This document shows positions 20,743 through 31,744 of a stretch of DNA of 64,000 nt, one piece after another; the first letter of the stretch is position 1; each line of letters starts with the position of its first letter. The notes below the pieces were generated by a model. That model was not told the DNA's origin, searched no databases, and worked only from the letters and a program-made list of their open reading frames with translations. Location of the stretch: assembly GCA_023014485.1 (NCBI GenBank), contig JAJOZX010012291.1, positions 44,821 to 108,820 of the forward strand, written 5' to 3'. Origin of the DNA: Bathynomus jamesi. Lineage: Eukaryota > Arthropoda > Malacostraca > Isopoda > Cirolanidae. The translations under genes and the position numbers were made by a program.

Positions 20743-23181
20743 GTCTTTTATGTGAGTTCGAACAACGATTCAGGATCTCTCTGTGCAGCATCCCGCCTCA
20801 TTTGTGGGATTTGGTGAAGGAGGGAATTGCTGTTTGATCTCCTACCCTCGTAGCCAGCCATGCATGGCTGGTCAGGGACTTTGCACAGATATCTGTCCAG
20901 ATGGTTCTTCAAGTTATTCAGGTCGGTATGCTCGAGATTCCTCATTTCTTTTGGTAGGGCATTGAAAAGTTTTGAGCCTCGTACTCGGAGTGTTTTTCCA
21001 TCTTCGTTTTCATGGGCCCCTGTCCCACAGTAGCTGGAACTTTACAAAATTTGCATCTTCTCTCATTCCAGTTTGTTTCTATTCCATTTCTAAAGGAAGG
21101 GACAAAGCCCTCAAGTATTTTCCATATGTATCTTATTGAGTACCGGTCGCGCCTTCTTTCGAGAGAGTAGAGTTTCAGGAATTGTAGTCGAGACCAGTAG
21201 TTTTCACCTTCCGTTTCCTCTATCTTAGACGTAAAAGTCTTTGTATAGCTTCAATGTTCGCAATGTTCGTTTTTTGTATGGGTTTGTGAGTACTGAGCAA
21301 TACTCAATTATTGGTAGAACTAGACTCTTCCATAATTTGAGCATGATGTTTGCTTTTTTGCTGCGGAAGCTCCTCCAGATGATTCCCAATATTTTTCTAG
21401 CCGTTGTAATTTTGATGTTGTAGTGCTCTCTGAATTCCGTATCTGACGACATCATTACTCCAAGATTCCTGACTTGTAGATTTGGAGTTAAATGTTTGGC
21501 TTGCAGAGTTTTCCACCTTTTATTCTGCAGCTTCTTATTATTACCATATCTTAAAAGTTGGAATTTTTCTTCGTTGAACTTCATATTGTTGTCTTCTACC
21601 AACTTGAATAATGTTTCAATGTCGTTTTGTAATTTTCCTGTCACCTTCGTTCACTATTTCCTTGCATATCTTTGTATCATCTGCGAAACATGATACAATA
21701 CTGTCCTTAATATCTGCATCAATATCTGCAATCATTATTATGAATAACAAGGAACCTAATACTGTCCCTTGTGGGACCGAGCTCACGACTTCCGGTCTTC
21801 CAATTTAACTCCGTTTACTACCACTCTTTGTGCACTTTGCGTCAAGAAATTAAATATTCATATTCCTAGCTTTCCAGTAATTCCTGTATATTTTAAGTTT
21901 GTGTGCTATGATTCCATGGTCATATTTATCGAAGGCTTTAGGAAAGTCAGTATATATTACATCTATGTTTTGTCTTCGACACAAGTTTCCAATATTTTCT
22001 GCTGGTGGTCTAATAGCTGTGATAGGCACGATCTTCCAGCCCTGAAGGCATGTTGATTTGGGTTTTATAAGTCCTTTTCTTGTAGGTAGTAGGTAGTTTT
22101 GCCTCTAATTATACGTTCAAAGCACTTTATAAGGTGTGAGGTGAGAGCCACTGGCCGATAATTCTTGGGCATTGCTCTGTTAACACCTTTAAGTAGGGGG
22201 GGCAATGTTCGCGTTCTTTAATAGGAGTGGAATTTGTCCTGTGTCGAGTGATTTCCTCCACAGTATGTACAGCAGTTTGGCAATACTCTCTTTACATTTC
22301 TTTAGAAACGTGCACTCCATGTGTCTGGCCATGGCGCTGAAATGTCTCATCTGTGATAAAGCTTTAATTACATCTCCTTCCGAGAACTCGAAGTCTATTA
22401 ATAGGTTTGTGGCATAATTTGTTCTTCGCTGATTTGTATCTATGTCGAAAAATTCGTCTGCGTTTTCTACTTCCATCTCGGACTTAGGGGTGCTAAACAC
22501 AGAGTTAAATTGGTCCCTAAGCAGTTCGCTTATTTTTTTCGGGTCATTTGTGTGTTTGGCCTTCTCGTCTATGAACGGACCAATACTCTTTCTACATTGC
22601 ATTTTTCTTTTCGCAAACGTGTAGAAGTAGTTTGGGTTATTTTTTTAAGTTTTCTACTACCTTGTTTTCCTCCTTTTGTCTTCTGTATGAATGTTTGCTT
22701 AGGTCCATTTCTATTTCGCTTGTTTTCCTTTCTAGTTTGAGTCTCTTTGCATCAGTTCTGCATATGTGGAGATGTTTTACGGTTTGTCTCCGTTGTCTGA
22801 ATAGTGTCCTGATTTTCCTCTCGAGCTTGCTACGTTTTCTTTTCTCTCTCTGGAACATGTTTCATTATTATACGTTTGGCTTCAGTCTCTATTATACATA
22901 GTATTTATTGTTGAGTCTTCTCGTGAAATAGCAATTCCTAATTTACTTCCTTTAAATCTCTATTTACGTTTTCCCAATTTACTTTCTTTTAAGCCATCAC
23001 ATATTCCTTCTGACTCTCTGCGATGCGTTTTCAGACCTCTGGGTGCGAACTTCAATTTTATATCGATGAGGTTATGGTCGGAGAACTTTCTGTGCGTTAC
23101 CTTTTTAGTTATTATTATCTGGTTATATGTCAAGATGTAATGTTTCATCATATCTAATAGCATTATTACTTGAGTTCTGTC

Positions 23182-24120
23182 ATCTTTTGTAATGTTGCCA
23201 TGAAACTTCTCGACTAACCCACTTTTTGTTATTCCTTAACTTTTTTTTGTAATGTTGCCATGAAACTTCTCGACTAACCCACTTTTTGTTATTCCTTAAC
23301 TTTTTTTTTTCCTCTCTCTCTCCTTATTTGCATGTCTGTAACTCTCTTCATTGCATGTCTGTAGTTTGCATGGTATGATAGTGTTTGAGTTAAGAATGTG
23401 TTGCATGGTTTGTAATGCGTTCTTATTTTACTTCTTTTCATCTTGCACCCTTTCTGGCGGAGTGGGCTCCGTCCTCTACCTCCCGATGGAGTAGAGGACC
23501 GGTCTGCAACTGTTGGAGGTATGTGTTGCTTTGAGTTAAGAATGTGTTGTTCTTTAAGTTAAGAATGTGTTGCATGGTTTGTGATGCGTTCTTATTTTAC
23601 TTCTTTTCATCTTTCACCCCTTTCCGGCAGAGTGGGCTGCATCCTCTACCTCCCTATGGAGTGGAGGACTGGTCTGCAACTTTTTTTTGTAATGTTGCCA
23701 TGAAACTTCTCGACTAACCCACTTTTTGTTATTCCTTAACTTTTTTTTTTCCTCTCTCTCTCCTTATTTGCATGTCTGTAACTCTCTTCATTGCATGTCT
23801 GTAGTTTGCATGGTATGATAGTGTTTGAGTTAAGAATGTGTTGCATGGTTTGTAATGCGTTCTTATTTTACTTCTTTTCATCTTGCACCCTTTCTGGCGG
23901 AGTGGGCTCCGTCCTCTACCTCCCTATGGAGTAGAGGACCGGTCTGCAACTGTTGGAGGTATGTGTTGCTTTGAGTTAAGAATGTGTTGTTCTTTAAGTT
24001 AAGAATGTGTTGCATGGTTTGTGATGCGTTCTTATTTTACTTCTTTTCATCTTTCACCCCTTTCCGGCAGAGTGGGCTGCATCCTCTACCTCCCTATGGA
24101 GTGGAGGACTGGTCTGCAAC
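23182..24120. repeat. 440-bp tandem duplication inside the retrotransposon
   Basis: A unit at 23241-23680 is repeated almost exactly at 23681-24120, preceded by a partial third copy of its first 59 bp (23182-23240). Each unit itself contains an internal direct repeat (TAAGAATGTGTTGCATGGTT and TTCTTATTTTACTTCTTTTC) with a CTCTACCTCCC.ATGGAGT hairpin-like block. It sits between the GGFNFP and SDH motifs of the endonuclease. Confidence 0.9.
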
Positions 24121-24955
24121 AGCTGGAAGTATTCTCTTCGACTATTTTTCCGACTTGTCGGCAGTGGCCGGCGGATGGTGATGGTGTCTTCTTTCTCTCT
24201 TCCTGAATGAATTTTAACCCACGAGTGATAGGTTTTGCTAATTACTTAACCCCTTATTCTCTTCTTTTAACCCCTTATTTTCTTCTTTCTCTCGGGCTAG
24301 CCTTAGAGTGGATCTTAGGGTCTTTGTTAGCCTTAGCTTCTCTAGATCTGTAGATATATAACTTCGTCATTTTTCTTCCATGTTATGAATGGGAAGTTAA
24401 AACCTCCGCAAATTAGAATATTTATTGCAGGAATTTCAAATAATTTTAATATGTTTTTTATTTAATTTGTAGCAAAGTGGAATTCACTTTTTGTGGTGTT
24501 TGGTGGGCTGCAGATGTTCATAATGGTTAGGTTCAGTTCTTTTAGTTCTAACATAATAATTTCGACTGTGCTGTTTAATTTGTTTACCTTCACCTCACAT
24601 GTATATGTTTTTCACGTAGATGCAACACCCTCCCCCTCGTCTAGCCACTCTATCTGCTCTGTGTATGTTCTAGTTCAGCATTGCTATTTCAGTATCCTCG
24701 ATACAGTTTTCACAGCCTTTTTCGCATTTATGTGTGTTTCCGTTAGGCATATGATATTTATGCTGGCTTCCGTAGCTAAATTCTGTAAGTATTGTAATTT
24801 GTATTCTGCATGGTCCGTATAGAGGCCTTGTATATTTGTGTATAAAATATTTATCGGGTTTCTAATTTCCATGTTCGGTTTTCCTATATACTGGTCGTTT
24901 CCAGGTCGATGTCGGTTCCTGTTTGGTTTTATTGGTTGGGCCGCTGCATTTGGGA

Positions 24956-25397
24956 CAGGGCCGGATTAACCATTAAGCAAAATAAGCCCGTGCTTAGGGC
25001 ATCAAGGGAAGGGGGGCACCACAGAAATTTTCCATTGTCGGATTTACCATGGATTTATTATACTATTATAATACCAACAGAACAACTATGCAACAAGACA
25101 GGCTGGATGCCTTATCTCTACTAAGTATAGAAGCAGATGTGTTACGTAAGATTAGTTTTGAGGATCTGATCAAAGACTTTGCAATTAAAAAAAGTAGGAG
25201 AAAACTTTTCAAATATAAATGAAGTGGAAGTATACAAAAATAAACATTATTTTCCATCTTACTGTAAGTTTTGTTTCATTTCAAAAAATAAAATTTTATT
25301 TTATGGTTTATTTTTGTTTATATTTTGAATTACATATATATGGGGCACCAAAATCTTTTAAGTGCTTAGGGCCTCTAAAGGTCTTAATCCGGCCCTG
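24956..25397. mobile_element. hAT-type MITE with TSD ATTTGGGA
   Basis: Ends CAGGGCCGGATTAA and TTAATCCGGCCCTG. The exact 8-bp ATTTGGGA occurs on both sides (24948-24955, 25398-25405). Internal GTGCTTAGGGC blocks are inverted near each end. No ORF of note. Same terminal family type (CAGnGnCGGATTAA) as 4890-5291. Confidence 0.95.
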
Positions 25398-25719
25398 ATT
25401 TGGGAGAATTGGGGTTGCGGTCCTTGATACCACTGTGGTTGTTGTATTATCGGTGGGTGGTGTTGGATAGAGGGGGGATATATGTAATGGTGTGGTGAAT
25501 ATATCTGCGGAGTTCTGTCTTTTCTTGTTAGTAGGGCAAGCTGTGCTTTTATTGTTCTCATTTCTTCTAAAAAATTTGTTTCATTGCTCCTGTTGTTACT
25601 TCTGAATCGGTTGTGACCTATTCCTCCTCGTTTTCTTCTCTGCGTACCCTTTATGTGAAAATATGGGCACTCTGTACTGTATTTAGGTATTTTCTCTCTG
25701 TCAGTGACTGTCTGCACAT

Positions 25720-25976
25720 AGGAGGGTGCATTTTTTTAGGTGACTGCACCTACAGTTTGATTCATATCTGCACGACCCTGTTTTATAGTATTCGCATACG
25801 GCCTGTCGTTTAATCTCTTACGAGACCTATGTGATTCGATTGCTTTCTTCTGTTCCCCCACCACTTCTTCCATACTCAGTGTTTTTTTTTCTTCGGCTAG
25901 TTTTCATTAGTGTTCCTGGTCTGTTTGTCTGTTTGTCTGTCTGTCTGCCTGTCTGTCTGTCATATATATATATATA
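25720..25976. other. Spacer ending in a (TGTC)n/(TA)n microsatellite
   Basis: TGTCTGTT/TGTC repeats at 25917-25960 then TA repeats to 25976. No gene. Confidence 0.6.
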
Positions 25977-26083
25977 TACATTCAACTGCAAAGAACACGC
26001 AGTATAAATAACGTAAAGAACGACGCTTGTATAGGAGATATTCCGCGCAAGACGAGAAAGAGAAAACAACAAATGAAAAAATG

Positions 26084-26156
26084 AAGTACCACCTGGGAAT
26101 CGAACCCGGGATCTTCCGATTGCCGGTCAGACGCGATACCACTACACCATGGACTT
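26084..26156 (-). tRNA. tRNA-like unit 1 (GGC loop, Ala-like; probably SINE or pseudo-tRNA)
   Basis: 73 nt with an A-box-like TGGTGTAGTGG, a B box GGTTCGATTCC and an anticodon stem TCTGA/TCGGA around loop CCGGCAA. The acceptor stem AAGTCCA/TGGTACTT has one bulged base, position 33 is C instead of T, and the T stem has one mismatch. No encoded CCA. Function as a tRNA is doubtful. Confidence 0.45.
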
Positions 26157-26347
26157 CACTCTTCCAAATGCCGTAATTCCTCTACATACTCGCAGAAACC
26201 AATGCCCCAAGGGGGCACCTCCCGCATGCCGTAACATTATATACATTCAACTGCAAAGAACACGCAGTATAAATAACGTAAAGAACGACGCTTGTATAGG
26301 AGATATTCCGCGCAAGACGAGAAAGAAAAACAACAAATGAAAAAATG

Positions 26348-26420
26348 AAGTACCACCTGGGAATCGAACCCGGGATCTTCCGATTGCCGGTCAGACGCGA
26401 TACCACTACACCATGGACTT
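26348..26420 (-). tRNA. tRNA-like unit 2
   Basis: Same 73-nt sequence and the same defects as unit 1. It differs from it only in flanking bases. Confidence 0.45.
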
Positions 26421-26673
26421 CACTCTTCCAAATGCCGTAATTCCTCTACATACTCGCAGAAACCAATGCCCCAAGGGGGCACCTCCCGCATGCCGTAACA
26501 TTATATACATTCAACTGCGCGGAATATCTCCTATACAAGCGTCGTTCTTTACGTTATTTATACTGCGTGTTCTTTGCAGTTGAATGTATATAATGTTACG
26601 GCATGCGGGAGGTGCCCCCTTGGGGCATTGGTTTCTGCGAGTATGTAGAGGAATTACGGCATTTGGAAGAGTG

Positions 26674-26746
26674 AAGTCCATGGTGTAGTGGTATCGCGTC
26701 TGACCGGCAATCGGAAGATCCCGGGTTCGATTCCCAGGTGGTACTT
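26674..26746 (+). tRNA. tRNA-like unit 3
   Basis: Same core on the plus strand. TTTTTT follows three bases after the acceptor strand, which would stop RNA polymerase III. Confidence 0.45.
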
Positions 26747-26938
26747 CATTTTTTCATTTGTTGTTTTCTCTTTCTCGTCTTGCGCGGAATATCTCCTATA
26801 CAAGCGTCGTTCTTTACGTTATTTATACTGCGTGTTCTTTGCAGTTGAATGTATATAATGTTACGGCATGCGGGAGGTGCCCCCTTGGGGCATTGGTTTC
26901 TGCGAGTATGTAGAGGAATTACGGCATTTGGAAGAGTG

Positions 26939-27011
26939 AAGTCCATGGTGTAGTGGTATCGCGTCTGACCGGCAATCGGAAGATCCCGGGTTCGATTCCC
27001 AGGTGGTACTT
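26939..27011 (+). tRNA. tRNA-like unit 4
   Basis: Same core as unit 3, followed by the same T-run. The unit's trailing part is cut by a (TA)n microsatellite at 27083-27110. Confidence 0.45.
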
Positions 27012-27083
27012 CATTTTTTCATTTGTTGTTTTCTCTTTCTCGTCTTGCGCGGAATATCTCCTATACAAGCGTCGTTCTTTACG

Positions 27084-27114
<31 letters not shown>

Positions 27115-27260
27115 CTTGGTTAACCTCGATTTTGCTTCCCCCGAATTGTTCACTCTGACGAAGGTCAAGCCTGTCACTGTACCTTAGACCCACAATTTAA
27201 TGTGGAATTCGAACCACGCCCCACCAGCCGCCCAGCGTCTTAAACACTAGGCTACCCATG
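27115..27260 (-). repeat. tRNA-derived SINE
   Basis: On the minus strand a head with GTAGCCTAGTGTTTAAGACGC (A-box type) and GTGGTTCGAATTCCAC (B box) is followed by a body with GGGTCTAAGG and GACCTTCGTCAGAGTGAACA. The same body occurs at 50660-50740. Confidence 0.65.
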
Positions 27261-27299
27261 GTACCCATTTATGTACCAACCAATTTTTATCGAGTGGAA

Positions 27300-27412
27300 G
27301 GATAAACAGCTTGGTTTTGCTGCCCGCCGCCTGCCGTCAGCGGGTCTCGATCCCGCGGCCGATGGCTTCTTACTCAGCGACGCTAACTACTACACTCCCG
27401 AGGGGCATATTT
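27300..27412 (-). repeat. Second tRNA-like SINE head
   Basis: Minus strand: GTGTAGTAGTTAGCGTCGC (A-box type) and GCGGGATCGAGACCCGC (B-box region with a perfect stem). A non-LTR-type 3' tail (27413-27540) joins it directly. Confidence 0.55.
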
Positions 27413-27790
27413 TTTTAATGTCGAAAGGAGGGGCCAAGGGCGAATGCCCGCAAAGCGTTTCTCCCCCATAGAAGATGAAGAGAGCCAAAATCAAGGTCCA
27501 GGGCTTTGAAGATGCCTCGTAGTATGCCCGCAAAAGGTTAGAGTGCAATGCAATTGCAAATGTAGATCAATGTTACAAAAGGGGAAGGGGATGTTGCAAG
27601 AGGTTATGCAACAAAGGGGGAGAGGGTCTTGCAACACGTTAATGCTGCAAAGGGAGTATACAGTAAGGGGGGAGGGGTTATCCCCAAGCTGCAATGAAGG
27701 GGAGACGGAGCTTTGGGGGAGCAGGGAGGACGATCTCCACCCAAAGGGATAACCTTAACCTAAGAGAGGGAGAGAAAAGAGGAGGAGGGT
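27413..27790 (-). repeat. Retrotransposon tail plus TTGCAACA-minisatellite family, copy 2
   Basis: A T-run and AGGAGGGGCCAAGGGCGAATG tail at 27413-27540 precede irregular units of TGTTGCAAGAGGTTATGCAACA up to about 27680 and a GGGGGAGCAGGGAGGACG block. The opposite-strand version of the family is at 18430 and 36860. Confidence 0.65.
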
Positions 27791-28925
27791 CTTCCGTGCG
27801 TCGTTCTCTCTTCACACGAAAGTCAAGCTGGTGGTCCCTGCCCCTAAGTCTGACTTGGTGGAGGAGCGAGTTGCTCTCTTGCGCTCTCCGCCGGACATAG
27901 CCAGGTACACCCGGCTCATCTGGTACAGTCCTGTGCCAGGCATCTAGTCTTCTCTTGAAGACTTGAACTTTTATCCCTGTAACGTTTCTGAGGTCCTTAG
28001 GAGACTGGTTAAAAAGTCTTGGCCCCCTAACGATCAAGATATTTTCCTACAGTATTGAGGAGGTCCCTTGTCAGGCCTCTAGTTTGGGAACACTACATAT
28101 TCAGCCTTTCCTACTGTCCTGCGTTGTTTGGATGGTAGTTGGGTTTAGTTTGAGGTTTGGTACCACTCGCTGATTTTTCTATTTGCATCTTTGATAATTT
28201 CGTCCGTACGAAGGTCAAGCTGGTGGTCCCTGCCCCTAGGTCTGGCTTGGTGGAGGAGCGAGTTGCTCTCTTGCGCCCTCCGCCGCACATAGCCAGGTAC
28301 ACCCGGCTCATCTGGTACCGTCCTGTGCCAGGTATCTAGTCTTCTTTGAAGACTTCAACTTTGACCCTGTAACGTTTCTGAGGTCCTTAGGAGACTAGTT
28401 AAAAAGTCTTGGCCCCCTGACAACGAAGCTATTTTCCTTTAGTGTTGAGGAGGTCCCTTGTCAGGCCTTTAGTTTGGGAACACTACATATTCTGCCTTTC
28501 CTACTGTCCTGCGTTGTTTGGATGGTAGTTGGGTTTAGTTTGAGGTTTGGTACCACTCGCTGATTTTTTCTTTTTTGCATCTTTGATAATTTCGTCCGTA
28601 ATATTGTCTTTGGCTACGCTGAGAGACACTGACTGAGGCGCATGGGTGGGTGACGGGAGGGGTCGGCGAATGTAAACACTACCAAATCGCGGTTAACTCC
28701 ATGTCACGATCACGGATAAGTGCAGAATGGTAACAATTAGTAAGTCATGTTTATTCAATTGCGACAGTGAATCATGGATAACTGCATGAATAAAATTTGT
28801 GCCTCGTTTGCGTTTCCGTTCGTCGTTTCTCTCTTCACACGAAGGTCAAGCGGGTGGTCCCTGCCTCTAGGACTGGCTTGGTAGTAGGAGTGAGTTGCTC
28901 TTTTGCGCTCTCCACCGCACATAGT
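27790..28925 (-). pseudogene. Tandem copies of a CR1/L2-like RT C-terminus and tail
   Basis: The minus strand encodes LFNQSPKDLRNVTGIKVQVFKRRLD then AWHRTVPDEPGVPGYVRR and SNSLLHQ, the last block of CR1/L2-type reverse transcriptases (28037-27830). The same DNA is repeated at about 28204-28560 and in part at about 28826-28925, with CGAAGGTCAAGC at each start. These are three 5'-truncated tails or one tandem duplication. Non-functional. Confidence 0.7.
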
Positions 28926-29030
28926 CAATATATATATATATTTACATACATAGGTAGATAGATAGATGGATAGGTAGATAGATAGATAGATAGATAGATA
29001 GACAGGCAGATAGATAGATAATAATTAGAT
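28926..29030. repeat. (TA)n and (GATA)n microsatellites
   Basis: (TA)n at 28928-28940 and imperfect GATA units at 28953-29022. Confidence 0.9.
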
Positions 29031-29186
29031 GGATAGGTTAAAAATATCCGTTTTGACCACTCAATTTTGAACCTTATACCCTTAAACAATAGAGATTGAA
29101 CAGGTGGAAATGAATGTATTCCTTTAACTATACGATGAAAAAGGACTTAGTAGATCTTATATGTATATATGTTATATATATATATA

Positions 29187-29880
29187 ACACACAACTCAGA
29201 ATGGTCCCCTGAGAAACTTATATGTTAAAACACAGACCGTGCATGGAACAAGGAACTCTTCTGGGAAAATTAAATCCACTATAGTCCGAATAAGTAATGG
29301 TAAATGACAAATACCATAGTTTTTTCTTTTTCATGATGCAAGCCCGACGTGGGCAACGAGTCTCTCGCAAAGAGGTCCCATAAATATACTGTAGCTTCCC
29401 TCACCAGCTATCTGCAAAGCAGACAGGATCCAGCTTTGGGACATGGATCTAGGGTTTAAAACAGCCTAGCCCTGCTACATTTAGAACCTCAATATAAGCA
29501 AAAGACTCGTTGCATTCACGTCGGATTGAATACATCAAAGAAAAAGGGGTAACTATTGTATTTTTAGACAAAAACACACACCTAAACCTCAACCGGGATA
29601 TTGAGCGTCCACTTTTCAAGGCACATAACACGTCCGTTTAATATACACAAACTCAGAATGGTCCCCTGAGAAACTTATATGTTAAACACAGAGGGAAGCT
29701 ATATTTATGGGACCTCTTTGTGGAGACTCGTTGCCCACGTCGGGCTTGCATCATGACAAAGAAAACTATGGTATTTGTCATTTACCATTACTTATTCGGA
29801 CTATAGTGGATTTAATTTTCCCGAAGAGTTCCTTGTTCCATGCACACGGTCTGTGTTTAACATATATATATATATTATAT
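29187..29880. repeat. Unclassified repeat with about 180-bp inverted arms
   Basis: The left arm (about 29192-29405: ACTCAGAATGGTCCCCTGAG... to ...AGCTTCCCTC) is mirrored by the right arm (about 29692-29866). The arms share CCCACGTCGGGCTTGCATCATG and GACTATAGTGGATTTAATTTTCCC. The 280-bp loop contains GTCGGATTGAATACATCAAAG and a second ACTCAGAATGG block. Parts recur at 40215-40636 and 48423-49160. The head-to-head arrangement resembles Penelope-type tail copies, but no coding block confirms this. Confidence 0.6.
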
Positions 29881-29930
29881 ATATATAATATAGATATATT
29901 AGTAATCGAGCATTTCATAATTCTTTATGG

Positions 29931-30126
29931 ATCATATGTAGAATTCGGACCCCAGCCATTTTTAGTTAGCTTTATAAGGCTAACTAACGAAATATCAGAC
30001 CAACTAACGAATCGTTAGTTACCTGTACGCCCTTGACGATTGGTTGGTTAGGTCATGATATTTTCGTTTAGTTAGCCTTATAAAGCTAACTAAAAAGGCT
30101 GGGGTCCCGAATTCTACATATGATCC
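29931..30126. mobile_element. Fold-back MITE, second member
   Basis: The arms GGATCATATGTAGAATTCGG... and ...CCGAATTCTACATATGATCC are inverted. Internal TTTAGTTAGC.TTATAAGGCTAAC blocks are also mirrored. The centre CTGTACGCCCTTG matches that of 13674-13905. Confidence 0.8.
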
Positions 30127-30784
30127 TCTTTATTGCTGATAAAACTCAATCTTCGACATTTTTAAATGTATTTTGTGACAATACTGCTATTAGAAGTCGA
30201 ATCTCAAGGCAGTGTTTAATTCGTGAATTGCACTGAAGAAAATTTACTTTAATAGTCCCAAAGCTGGTCTAAAATTACATTAAATATAATGCAGTAATGT
30301 TGAAGAGAGAAATTATTTAGAGTAAATCATGTTAAATCTATTTATTGAATTGTAGATGGTGCAATTATATGATTTATACCATAAATTCAATTTTTTATAA
30401 ATACGCTTAGAAGACGATATTTATTGGGCATGCCAACAAAATATTTTTTGCACCAAAGTTTAAGATATTTCGAAGAGTCTATACCTTTTAAAATAATTTT
30501 GCATCATTATTTCAGGATACTTCAACAGTAAGATTTAATATGATCGTGAATGCAGGTTTTAATTATATTAAAAAATAATGCAGCAATTTCGCGGCAGGGC
30601 TGCGAGTAAAAGAGGAAAAGGAATAAGTTACCCCTAATTTACTTTCTATTTTGTTTTAAAAATCATATTAATGCTTTTTATTTATAGTTTAAGGATAAAA
30701 TTGTGTACTATGGCGAAAATTTGTTTTTGTATTAAACTTAGTTTATCTTATTCGATTTTTTGTTTAAAAGATCGCCTACCAAAT
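30127..30784. other. Interval without a recognisable gene
   Basis: AT-rich, no ORF or inverted ends that I can support. Confidence 0.4.
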
Positions 30785-30827
30785 GTCAAATTGGCCTCGT
30801 GGTGATCCACCACGAGGCCAATTTGAC
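30785..30827. repeat. Perfect 20-bp-arm hairpin
   Basis: GTCAAATTGGCCTCGTGGTG, a 3-base loop (ATC), then the exact reverse complement. There is no T-run after either arm and no gene on either side. It could be a small fold-back repeat. Confidence 0.85.
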
Positions 30828-31116
30828 CAGCAGAAGCTCAATAGAAAAACTATTGGCGTTGCATTTTTTTGAGACCTTGTTGGTCTACCCCTTTGATCCC
30901 ATAAACATATTTGTTTATGTTTAATAGCTCTGTCTATTTGGTCGTATTTAAAGACCTTGTCGGTCTACCAGGAGCAGGTAAAGCCGGGTTTACACGGTGA
31001 GAGCTACTCGCGCGAGTAACTCTCACGTCTGGACATGAGAGTACTCTCAATGGATAGTCTCGTGAGAGTAGCTGTTGACACGCGTTGGTCACTCGCAGTG
31101 ATAGTTGACATCGAAA

Positions 31117-31461
31117 TGCCATCAAGGCAGGTTGTTGCTGCGGCAACCCGAGTGTTTTGTGAAATAATTAGACGCACAAGAAAAAAAAACGTAGAATATG
31201 GGTAAGAAAATGGATCGGTAGGAGAAAAGAAACAGGTGCTTCAAATTTACTTTTACAGGAACTCCGAGGGGAAGATGAAAGAAGCTTTAATAATTTTCTA
31301 CTAGATAAAATTCAGTTTGACTTTTTACTAACGAATGTTACAACTGCAATTCAGAAACAAGATACATGCATGAGAAGAGCGCTGCCTGCCAAAATAAAAT
31401 TGGAAATTACTTTGCTGTACATTGCAACAGGCGATTCATTTGTCAGCCAATTTAAACCATG
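31117..31461 (+). pseudogene. Harbinger transposase, N-terminal fragment
   Basis: After an ATG at 31117 and a one-base shift in the A-run at about 31175, the frame reads RIWVRKWIGRRKETGASNLL, then a LQELRGEDERSFNNFL block and LEITLLYIATGDSF. This is the conserved N-terminal part of PIF/Harbinger DDE transposases. The frame stops at 31459-31461, just where the deletion joins it to the partner gene. No catalytic Asp/Glu region is left. Confidence 0.8.
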
Positions 31462-31744
31462 ATAATTTGCTGGTATATACGTCTTCTGTCCCAGCTCCAC
31501 TTTTCTTACTTTTTATAACTTTTGTTGCCTCTTGTCTGTAAGTATTTCTAATATTTCGTATTTTATTACGAAATACTTTAATGTCCACATTTTCAAGTTT
31601 CATTACTTTCAGTATTTGTTGTTCCGCACTTGTCCTAGCATCTCTATTCCTATATAGCTCCTCTGTAGTATCCCACAAACATCTATGTTTTAAATATTCT
31701 TCTAAAAATAGAATAATTTGATCTGTGTTCCACTTATCGGACAT
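31436..31744 (-). CDS. MADF/Myb-SANT-like DNA-binding protein of Harbinger
   Basis: An ORF of 102 codons starts MSDKWNTDQIILFLEEY. It has the pattern of a MADF (Myb/SANT-like) domain, with CLWDTTEELYRNRDARTSA and VFRNKIRNIRNTYRQEATKV, as in the accessory protein that helps Harbinger transposase bind its ends and enter the nucleus. The ATG at 31744 is chosen because the domain starts there. The C-terminus (KLSWFKLADK) is cut by the deletion, so the usual downstream half is lost. It may still be translated. Confidence 0.7.
   Translation of the reverse strand: MSDKWNTDQIILFLEEYLKHRCLWDTTEELYRNRDARTSAEQQILKVMKLENVDIKVFRNKIRNIRNTYRQEATKVIKSKKSGAGTEDVYTSKLSWFKLADK

Larger units (their letters stand above)
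20748..25720 (-). pseudogene. CR1/L2-like non-LTR retrotransposon, decayed
   Basis: Minus-strand blocks appear in retrotransposon order. There is an ORF1-like Pro/Gln-rich piece (25717-25358). The AP-endonuclease start is NILYTNIQGLYTD followed by NIICLTETHIN (24872-24684), then ILICGGFNFPFITW (about 24.4 kb) and SDHNLIDIKLKF (about 23.08 kb). A basic linker lies at 22858-22637. The reverse transcriptase N-terminus includes SIGPFIDEKAKHTNDPKKIS and SLDTGQIPLLLKNANI (22602-22189), and the catalytic SCFADDTKIC is near 21690. The thumb block PIIEYCSVL lies at about 21300. The C-terminal NHLDRYLCKVPDQPCMAGYEG is at 20945-20748. Many shifts and stops are present. A tandem duplication and a hAT MITE split the endonuclease and ORF1 junction. 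Confidence 0.75.
25976..27082. repeat. Inverted array of four tRNA-like repeat units
   Basis: Two units of about 264 bp on the minus strand (to about 26515) face two on the plus strand (from about 26516). They meet at CATTCAACTGCGCGGAATAT. Each unit contains a tRNA-like core, a (T)6 run after it, and a CAGTATAAATAACG block about 120 bp away. The units are nearly identical, so the array is young or homogenised. A related array lies at 39500-40205. Confidence 0.85.

Noticed and set aside
26084..27011. Functional tRNA gene cluster
   Set aside because: Internal promoters are good but every copy has C at position 33, a bulged acceptor stem and a mismatch in the T stem. SINE-like or pseudo-tRNA units fit better.
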